From: an uncultured Ruminococcus sp.
GTDB taxonomy: Bacteria > Bacillota > Clostridia > Oscillospirales > Acutalibacteraceae
Assembly (NCBI GenBank): GCA_902803585.1
Contig: CADCQO010000104.1
Span: 1 to 24,040, forward strand
Length of the DNA: 24,040 nt
Reading direction: 5' to 3'
Shown: positions 15,401 through 21,545 of the stretch, one piece after another
Layout: the number at the start of each line of letters is the position of its first letter
Position numbering within the stretch: position 1 is the stretch's first letter
Program-made: the position numbers and the translations under genes
The notes under the pieces: model-generated
Told to the model about the DNA's origin: nothing
The model's database searches: none
What the model saw: only the letters and a program-made list of their open reading frames with translations

Positions 15401-17473
15401 ATGATAAAAGAAATTCACGATCAGTCAACAGAGATACTGCATTCACTTTACGGCGGTGATGCAGTATTCAGAGAAGGACAGTATGAGGCGATAGAAGCCA
15501 CGCTGACACACCGCCGGACATTGGTCGTGCAGAAAACGGGCTGGGGCAAGAGTCTGGTTTATTTTGTCTGCACAAAGATACTGAGAAATCAGGGGAAAGG
15601 TGTTACGATGGTAGTGAGTCCTCTTCTTGTGCTGATGGAAAATCAGTTTGAGGCAGCGCAAAAGCTCGGACTTCACTGTGAGATCATGAACAGTACCACA
15701 AAATCAGATCGGGAAGAACAGATACAGAAGCTGAAGGACGGAGCAGTTGATATCGTTCTGATTACTCCTGAAACACTGTTTTCTGATGAAATTCAGCAGG
15801 TAATCGGTGATATCAGCATTGGTTTGTTTGTGGTTGACGAAGCACACTGTATTTCTGACTGGGGACATGATTTTCGTCTGGAGTATTCCAGACTGAATCG
15901 CGTCATCAACAACATTCCCTATAATGTTCCTGTACTCGGAACAACGGCAACCGCCAACGACAGGGTTATTGATGACCTTAAAAAACAGTTCGGTGATAAT
16001 GTGTATGTGTCAAGGGGCAGTCTGATGCGGAAATCACTTTCCATTCAGATACTGAAGCTTTCGTCAGCGGCGGAGAGATACACATGGATTCTCGAAAATG
16101 TTCCGAAACTGCCGGGCAGCGGTATTATTTATTGTCTGACCCAGAGAAATTGTGATAATTTAGCTGATTTTCTGAAGCAGAACGGTATCAATGCGCTTTC
16201 CTATCATTCGGGACTGGATAAGGAAAAAATAACGTATGCAGAACAGGCATTCCGCAATAATAAGATAAAGGTTCTTGTTGCGACTATCAAGCTCGGAATG
16301 GGGTATGATAAGGGAGATATCGCTTTTGTCATTCATTATCAGCAGCCCGCCAATATCGTTGCTTATTATCAGCAGATCGGCCGTGCAGGAAGAAATATTG
16401 ACAGGGCGTACACGTTCCTTATGTGCGGCAAGGAGGACAGCACCATACAGGATTATTTCATAGAAACGGCTTTTCCCACAGAGGAAGAAGCCCGTCAGGT
16501 TTACAGCTGCGTTTATGCTAATGCTGAGTCGGGCATCAAGGCAAAAGAGATTGAAAAATTCGTGAATATACGCAAAAACCGTATTGACAAGGCACTGATG
16601 TTTCTGGTCAATGAGGGTATGGCAGTAAGGGAACATTTCGTTTATTATCCCACACTTAAGAGCTTTCGTTATAATAAGGAACATTACGAAGCAGTCAGGG
16701 CTGTCCGCCGCAGGGAACAAAAGAATATGAAGGAGCTGACAGAAACAAGTATGTGTCTGAGCCGTTTTGTTGTCAATTGCCTTGACGATATGACGGAGCA
16801 GAACTGCGGTATCTGCCAGAACTGTCTGGGATATGCAGAATTTCCCTCAAAGCCGGATAAAGAAGCTGTGAAAGCGGCACAGCAGTATCTGAACAGCATC
16901 ATTATACCCATTGAGCCCAGAAAACAGTTCCCCAATAAGGATTTTATCGGAGGAATCAAGATTCCTCAGCCGAATCAGGCCGGAATATGTATTTCAAAGT
17001 ACGGAGATCCGGGATATGGTATGATGGTTCAGGAGGGAAAGTATGGCAATCCGGCGGGATTCTGTCAGCAGCTTATTGATAAATCCGCACGCGAGCTTCG
17101 TTCTGTTGTTGAAAATAACCGTATAACAGCCATAACGTGTGTTCCGTCACTGAGAAGCACCATCGTACCGGATTTTGCAGAAGCATTGGCGGAGAAGCTC
17201 GGCTTGCCGTTCAAAGTATTGCTGAAGAAAAGCGGTACTGTTCAGCAGAAAGAGATGGATAATAATTATTTTCAGTGTGATAATGCCTGGAGATCTTTTT
17301 CACTTGCATCTGAGGAGGATCTTTCTGATGAAAAAATTATTCTTGTTGACGATATTGTAGATTCCAGATGGACACTCACTGTATGCGGATACCTTTTGTC
17401 GCAGGCGGGGTGTCAGTTTGTCTTTCCGTTTGCACTGGCCAGTAGTTCTCAAAACGGGGGGGACCAGAATTGA
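15401..17473 (+). CDS. RecQ-type helicase fused to phosphoribosyltransferase-like domain (PsyrT/RqlH-like)
   Basis: A 690-residue protein. The helicase core shows FREGQYEAI, Walker A TGWGKS with K50, DEAH at 146-149 in VVDEAHCISDWGHDFR, GTTATA, and QQIGRAGRN. The RecQ zinc region follows with C...C...CGICQNC. The C-terminal HRDC domain of housekeeping RecQ is absent. In its place is a phosphoribosyltransferase-like domain (about 510-690) with the PRPP-loop sequence LVDDIVDSRWT at 648-658; the usual Thr-Thr-Gly is replaced. This fusion, followed by a DprA-like gene, matches PsyrT of the PsyrTA toxin-antitoxin/anti-phage system, also named RqlH. The ATG at 15401 has AAAGGA 9 bases upstream; a TTG at 15341 with AGGTGAG 5 bases upstream would add 20 residues and is possible. 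It overlaps the next gene by 4 bases. Confidence 0.9.
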   Translation: MIKEIHDQSTEILHSLYGGDAVFREGQYEAIEATLTHRRTLVVQKTGWGKSLVYFVCTKILRNQGKGVTMVVSPLLVLMENQFEAAQKLGLHCEIMNSTTKSDREEQIQKLKDGAVDIVLITPETLFSDEIQQVIGDISIGLFVVDEAHCISDWGHDFRLEYSRLNRVINNIPYNVPVLGTTATANDRVIDDLKKQFGDNVYVSRGSLMRKSLSIQILKLSSAAERYTWILENVPKLPGSGIIYCLTQRNCDNLADFLKQNGINALSYHSGLDKEKITYAEQAFRNNKIKVLVATIKLGMGYDKGDIAFVIHYQQPANIVAYYQQIGRAGRNIDRAYTFLMCGKEDSTIQDYFIETAFPTEEEARQVYSCVYANAESGIKAKEIEKFVNIRKNRIDKALMFLVNEGMAVREHFVYYPTLKSFRYNKEHYEAVRAVRRREQKNMKELTETSMCLSRFVVNCLDDMTEQNCGICQNCLGYAEFPSKPDKEAVKAAQQYLNSIIIPIEPRKQFPNKDFIGGIKIPQPNQAGICISKYGDPGYGMMVQEGKYGNPAGFCQQLIDKSARELRSVVENNRITAITCVPSLRSTIVPDFAEALAEKLGLPFKVLLKKSGTVQQKEMDNNYFQCDNAWRSFSLASEEDLSDEKIILVDDIVDSRWTLTVCGYLLSQAGCQFVFPFALASSSQNGGDQN

Positions 17474-18411
17474 ATCATAACGCAGAGGTCATTTTGATGA
17501 TGTGCAGTCACCTTTCTGAAGATACACACAGCAGACCCTATGAACCGGCGGAGTGGTCAAAATTAGCGGAAAAACTTCTGAAAGCCGGTATACAGCCTTG
17601 TGATCTTACAGATTTGTCTGACAATGATTTTCTGAATCTTGGTATCGGAAATGAAGAAGCGGAACGGATACGGCGTTTGCTTGAACGGGGTGGCAGTCTT
17701 GCCTTTGAACTGGAAAAATATAAAAGTATGGGTATTTCAGTTGTCACCCGTGCAGATGCCGGCTATCCGAAAATGCTGAAATCAAAGCTGGGGAAGAGCT
17801 GTCCGCCGCTGTTTTACTATGCCGGCAATTTAAAGCTCGCCGCAAGAACCGCTGCAGGCTTTGTCGGATCACGCAGCGCGGATAAAAATGACCAGAAATT
17901 CACAGAGCATATGGTTGATGCGGTGAACAGATGCGGATATATTGTTGTATCCGGCGGTGCAAAAGGAATCGATACGATTGCCGGAGAAGCATCGCTGTAC
18001 AATGGAAGTGCATATATTGCCTATCTTTCGGATTCTATGGTCAGGCGTATCAGAAACAAAGGCGTAATCAACGCGGTGAGAAACGGAAATCTGCTCCTGC
18101 TTTCCGCTTTCAATCCTGATGCCGGATTCAGTGTTGGCAATGCGATGGGACGCAACAGATATATATATGCACAGTCAGCAGGAACGGTGGTTGTGCGTTC
18201 AGAATATCAAAAGGGCGGTACATGGAGCGGTGCATTTCAAAGTCTGAAATATAAGATCAGTCCGGTATTTTGCTGGGACAATCCCTCGTACAAGGGAAAT
18301 CAGGAACTGATAAAACTGGGTGCTGTACCGATAACCGAAGAATGGGACGGAAATGTGTCGTCTGTGCCCGAATCGCAGGAACAATACACACAGCTTTCAC
18401 TTTTCGACTGA
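17470..18411 (+). CDS. DprA/Smf-like nucleotide-binding protein (PsyrA/RqlI-like)
   Basis: A 313-residue DprA-family protein. The N-terminal 90 residues are helical with a helix-hairpin-helix-like LTDLSDNDFLNLG. The Rossmann domain follows, with YPKMLK and PPLFYYAGN, GSR at 133-135 and the loop SGGAKGID at 161-168. Instead of a winged-helix tail it ends in LSLFD. DprA proper loads RecA on single-stranded DNA; shorter relatives beside RecQ-phosphoribosyltransferase proteins are the second component, the proposed antitoxin, of PsyrTA (RqlI in RqlHI). The start is TTG at 17470, overlapping the upstream TGA as TTGA, with a G-rich tract upstream, so the pair is translationally coupled. A housekeeping dprA role is less likely given the partner. 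Confidence 0.9.
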   Translation: MNHNAEVILMMCSHLSEDTHSRPYEPAEWSKLAEKLLKAGIQPCDLTDLSDNDFLNLGIGNEEAERIRRLLERGGSLAFELEKYKSMGISVVTRADAGYPKMLKSKLGKSCPPLFYYAGNLKLAARTAAGFVGSRSADKNDQKFTEHMVDAVNRCGYIVVSGGAKGIDTIAGEASLYNGSAYIAYLSDSMVRRIRNKGVINAVRNGNLLLLSAFNPDAGFSVGNAMGRNRYIYAQSAGTVVVRSEYQKGGTWSGAFQSLKYKISPVFCWDNPSYKGNQELIKLGAVPITEEWDGNVSSVPESQEQYTQLSLFD

Positions 18412-18736
18412 GCCTGTGTTTCAGAAAACTGTATTTCTGTTTCCGGACACCAGAAAACGGTTTTTTCCTCCGACATACAAAAACTCCCCCGTTTCTCAAA
18501 GCAGGGGAGTTTGTTATATCAGTTTTGTCTGCTATGTATCAGTCCGATATGGTCATAATTGAATTTTTCACCATCGGAAAATTGCCGGAATACGCTGTAC
18601 CATGTAAATTCACACAATGTAACGTATCCGGTGATGAGGACAAATGAAAATTTGCTCATAAGCTGTCCTGCTGAAACCTTTCACTGTGTAACGGATTCAT
18701 ACGCCTGAACTGATAAAATGATTGTCTGGGGGAACT
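18412..18736. other. Intergenic region between convergent genes
   Basis: It holds the two-way terminator at 18476-18512. A rightward 37-codon frame from 18535 has no ribosome binding site. I see no other gene or RNA here. Confidence 0.6.
18476..18512. terminator. Two-way terminator after the DprA-like gene
   Basis: A 9-bp perfect stem (AAACTCCCC 18481-18489 with GGGGAGTTT 18504-18512). Leftward it is followed by TTTTTG, rightward by TTGTTAT. It separates the RecQ/DprA pair from the convergent cohesin-like gene. Confidence 0.8.
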
Positions 18737-19525
18737 TTACTTTTTATTTGCTTTCTGCACTCCTGCCCAGAAAGCATTAAATGCGATTCCTCCGACAATC
18801 AGGATAATACCCAGCAGGCAAAGAAACCAGCCCTGCGTGATAACAGGATTGTTTTCTTTTTCACGAATGATGATTGTATCGGGTGAGGTTTCCGCCGTTT
18901 CACCTTGTGAACGGACATTGTCAGAGGACAAAGAAACATTTTTCGCTTCTTTCGATGTCCTTTTGCTGGAAAAACCAGAGGATATTATCGCTAAACCTTT
19001 GTTTTCAGTGACGGGAAGCTGTTCCTGTGAGGTCACTGTTTCATCTTCTTTGACAGTTACATTCATTTCCGGCAGATGCTGAACAGGGATTTGTTCGCCT
19101 TCATCATTGCACACTGCGGCATCTGTCAGGGTAAAGCAATAGCTTTTGTCAGAACCGGATTCCTGCGGACGAAACCGGATATCTACAATGCGTTCTTTAC
19201 ACGGCAGTTCTGAACCCGAAAAAACAAAACGCAATACACCGTCCTGTACGCTGTACTGAAAAACGTCTTCTTTGATTTTATCTCTGAATGTTACACTGCT
19301 TGCTGTCAGCAGACTGCTGTCATACTCAAGGCAGGCCTGTACTGCACCGATTTCTTCATCTGACTGAAATACTACAGATACGGTGAATGCTTTGTCCGGC
19401 TTTATCATTGTTTCTGTCTGAATCGTGATATTAAGAGGGGATTCTGCATAAACCGATTTTGACGGATATACCAATATGCACATTATCATTGCCACACAGA
19501 AAAACGCTGTCATTTTCTTCATCAT
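18737..19525 (-). CDS. Cohesin-like domain protein with C-terminal membrane anchor
   Basis: A 262-residue surface protein. A signal peptide (MMKKMTAFFCVAMIMCIL, ending VYA near residue 27) is followed by a cohesin-fold domain (about 30-150): PDKAFTVSVVFQSDEEIGAVQ, LEYDSSLLTASSV, then GVLRFVFSGSEL and IVDIRF. A polar Ser/Glu/Thr linker and a C-terminal transmembrane helix (GWFLCLLGIILIVGGIAF) with a Lys tail end the protein. In ruminococci cohesins on the cell surface dock enzymes that carry dockerins, but cohesin-fold domains also occur outside cellulosomes and no dockerin is in view. The ATG at 19525 has GGAGG 6 bases upstream; the next codon is also ATG. It has its own promoter. Confidence 0.8.
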   Translation of the reverse strand: MMKKMTAFFCVAMIMCILVYPSKSVYAESPLNITIQTETMIKPDKAFTVSVVFQSDEEIGAVQACLEYDSSLLTASSVTFRDKIKEDVFQYSVQDGVLRFVFSGSELPCKERIVDIRFRPQESGSDKSYCFTLTDAAVCNDEGEQIPVQHLPEMNVTVKEDETVTSQEQLPVTENKGLAIISSGFSSKRTSKEAKNVSLSSDNVRSQGETAETSPDTIIIREKENNPVITQGWFLCLLGIILIVGGIAFNAFWAGVQKANKK

Positions 19526-19562
19526 TGGTTTCCTCCGCTTTGCATCGTTCCATTTTATTTTC

Positions 19563-19591
19563 ATTATACTGGGTTTATGCTCATTTGTAAA
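19563..19591 (-). promoter_or_regulatory. Promoter of the cohesin-like gene
   Basis: Leftward -35 TTTACA (19586-19591) and -10 TATAAT (19563-19568) with a 17-base spacer, about 35 bases before the ATG at 19525. Confidence 0.85.
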
Positions 19592-19753
19592 CCTCTATGT
19601 AAATACAGTCTTATTATTTTTTGACTTCATGTTCGATGTTTATGGTGTTATAACAGGACAGGTACTGTTTTGTACCGATGAGGGAATTTCTGTACTCTTA
19701 TACAATATGTTGTTTACTGTCGTTGATACAATAATGATTTAGCTGACAAGTAC

Positions 19754-19782
19754 TTGAATAAAAGAAGAAAAAGTAGTATATT
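19754..19782 (+). promoter_or_regulatory. Promoter of the double zinc-ribbon membrane protein gene
   Basis: -35 TTGAAT (19754-19759) and -10 TATATT (19777-19782), 17-base spacer, with a short leader to the ATG at 19811. Confidence 0.75.
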
Positions 19783-19810
19783 AAGAGTATCAATACACAG
19801 AGGTGATGAA

Positions 19811-21091
19811 ATGGCGGGTCTGCTTGATTCAATTGTCCGCAATATAACAGGCGGAGATGACTATGATAAAAAGGCAAAGGAACTTCAGGAGCGATTCATC
19901 AGCGATCTGAATACTTCGTCAGAAAACGGAGGAGAAAGCTCTTCACGATTATTTTCCGCAGACATGAAGCATAATCTCGGTTTACAGCGTCAAAGAACAG
20001 CTGAATATGGTATCAGCGTAAAACGCCATTATTACGTGGATCAAAATTCGGCTACGGCTATTTCACCGCTGATGGGAAAGGATAAAAGGTATATCACTCG
20101 TATTCCTGTTACGGTTTGTATTTACGAGAACACCTTCGCGTCAGAAAGTAAAGTCCTCAAAAAGGAAAAAGCGCAGGGCGTTGTTTCATCTTTTGCGGTG
20201 TTTACAGATAGTCAGGTATCAGATACCAGCTATTGTTGCCCGAACTGCGGCGATGTCAATAAAGTTTCACAGCTTTTAGAGCGGGGGTGCCGCAGCTGCC
20301 GTACGAGGTTTATCATGCCTGATCTCTACCCAAGAATCACCAGCTTCTATACTTATAAAAATAAACCCTATACGAGTAAATTACTGCTTCCCATCAGCAT
20401 TTTAACAGGCATTGTTCTGGCGGCGTTATGCTTCATTTTTTTAAGTCTGAGTAAGATAGAAACAGGTATGCAGCTTCTGGTAGCTATTCCGGCAACTGCC
20501 TTTGTTGGCGTAGTTTTCGGTTTCATTTTGAATTTTATCATCGTAATGTCTTTGCTTGTTGCAGATGCCATAAACAGCTCACCGAGGGTTTCCGCCATTA
20601 AAAGAACGAGGAAAAAACTGCCGCGTTTCATGCAAAAATATGATCCGTTTTTTTCTCTGGATTTTTTTGTGGGCAAGGTCAATAATCTGCTGAAAACGCT
20701 TGTTTATATTGACAGCTATGATAACTGTTCAGTATATGAAAAAAATGGTGAAAATCCATACAAAGACATCTTGAATGTAGAATATCAGGGAGCCGTCGAT
20801 CTCAATTACGCAGACAGCGACGGGCAATATGTCTATGTGGATATTGACATCTACACCAAAACAACCCGTATCCAGAATAACAAGCTGCGTCAGAGTGAAG
20901 AAATATTCCGCATGGAGCTTTGCCGTTCCGTCAGCGTACAAGATGATTATAATGCTACGATACACAATATAGAATGTCACTCCTGCGGTGCGAGCTTTGA
21001 CGCGGTAAGAGAGCGGAATTGTCCCTTCTGCAGGAACCCGTATAACCTGAGAGATTATGACTGGATAGTGACAGATTTTGCAAAATACTGA
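19811..21091 (+). CDS. Membrane protein with two zinc ribbons, possibly Tim44-like
   Basis: A 426-residue protein. A charged N-terminal half (1-140) leads to a zinc ribbon (CCPNCG...CRSCR, about 141-165), two transmembrane helices (about 190-213 and 221-250) and a basic loop (KRTRKKLPRF). The soluble C-terminal domain (about 270-385) starts with a DPFFSLDFFVGKVNNLLKTL helix. A second zinc ribbon (CHSCG...CPFCR, about 389-408) ends it. The helix and following beta-rich domain remind me of Tim44-like domains in similar clostridial zinc-ribbon proteins; this is a pattern impression. Both ends are probably cytoplasmic. The ATG has GAGGTGATGAA directly upstream; an earlier in-frame start at 19754 overlaps the promoter. 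Function unknown. It lies in the interval between two defence loci but has its own promoter. Confidence 0.8.
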   Translation: MAGLLDSIVRNITGGDDYDKKAKELQERFISDLNTSSENGGESSSRLFSADMKHNLGLQRQRTAEYGISVKRHYYVDQNSATAISPLMGKDKRYITRIPVTVCIYENTFASESKVLKKEKAQGVVSSFAVFTDSQVSDTSYCCPNCGDVNKVSQLLERGCRSCRTRFIMPDLYPRITSFYTYKNKPYTSKLLLPISILTGIVLAALCFIFLSLSKIETGMQLLVAIPATAFVGVVFGFILNFIIVMSLLVADAINSSPRVSAIKRTRKKLPRFMQKYDPFFSLDFFVGKVNNLLKTLVYIDSYDNCSVYEKNGENPYKDILNVEYQGAVDLNYADSDGQYVYVDIDIYTKTTRIQNNKLRQSEEIFRMELCRSVSVQDDYNATIHNIECHSCGASFDAVRERNCPFCRNPYNLRDYDWIVTDFAKY

Positions 21092-21212
21092 TGCAGGCAA
21101 ACGCTCGCTCAGTTGACCGCAAATGATGACAGGGAGATTGCTGTACAGCAGTACCTGCGTTTATGTATGACGGGCTGTCTATCATGTCTGAGGATATGGG
21201 TCAGATATCATA

Positions 21213-21240
21213 AACCGGAAAAATTACCGGCATTTTTTAT
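21213..21240 (+). terminator. Weak terminator candidate after zinc-ribbon gene
   Basis: Two CCGG blocks (21215-21218, 21227-21230) can form a short stem followed by CATTTTTTAT. The stem is only about 4-5 bp, so the call is tentative. Confidence 0.4.
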
Positions 21241-21275
21241 AAAAACGAGGGAGTCACCATTACGGCGGCTCCCTT
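21240..21275 (-). terminator. Leftward terminator downstream of hsdR
   Basis: Stem AAGGGAG/CTCCCT(C) (21247-21253 with 21269-21275) with an inner partly paired loop, followed leftward by CGTTTTTAT. It could end hsdR transcription about 270 bases after the stop. Confidence 0.65.
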
Positions 21276-21410
21276 GTCCATTTTATCCTGCCAGTTCAAA
21301 TGGCTATGATAATACCGTAGTTTTTCTGCACAGTTATGTCCATCATAACAGTAAAAAGTAAGCAATTCAAATCCGGACTTTTTGGCGGTAAAGGTTAATT
21401 ATTTTTACCC

Positions 21411-21488
21411 ATGCCATTTAAAGAATTCTCCTTTAACTCGGAATATGAATTGATTCAGGATGTTGAAAAATATATTCAATCAACATAA
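21411..21488 (+). other. Short open frame, possible gene remnant
   Basis: A 25-codon frame begins MPFKEFSFNSEYELIQDVE and ends KYIQST. Its composition looks protein-like, but no Shine-Dalgarno lies at usable distance (AAAGG is about 17 bases away, inside a GGTAAA/TTTACC hairpin). A rightward terminator follows at 21513. It may be the start of a gene lost by deletion, a small protein, or chance. Confidence 0.25.
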
Positions 21489-21512
21489 GTGCGGATACAG
21501 CCGGAAACATCA

Positions 21513-21545
21513 CGTTTTGTCATCTGTCAAAACGGCAGTTTTTAT
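21513..21545 (+). terminator. Rightward hairpin with T-run at hsdR 3' end
   Basis: A 7-bp stem (CGTTTTG 21513-21519 with CAAAACG 21528-21534) is followed by GCAGTTTTTATG. It would stop rightward transcripts before they run antisense into hsdR. Confidence 0.6.

Larger units (their letters stand above)
21092..21541. other. Intergenic region between zinc-ribbon gene and hsdR
   Basis: It holds a weak rightward terminator candidate (21213-21240), a leftward terminator (21240-21275), a 25-codon rightward frame (21411-21488) and a rightward hairpin with T-run (21513-21545). The rest shows nothing I can support. Confidence 0.6.

Noticed and set aside
18535..18648. 37-codon rightward frame after the DprA-like gene
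   Set aside because: No ribosome binding site, no promoter, lies after the terminator, and no recognisable pattern.
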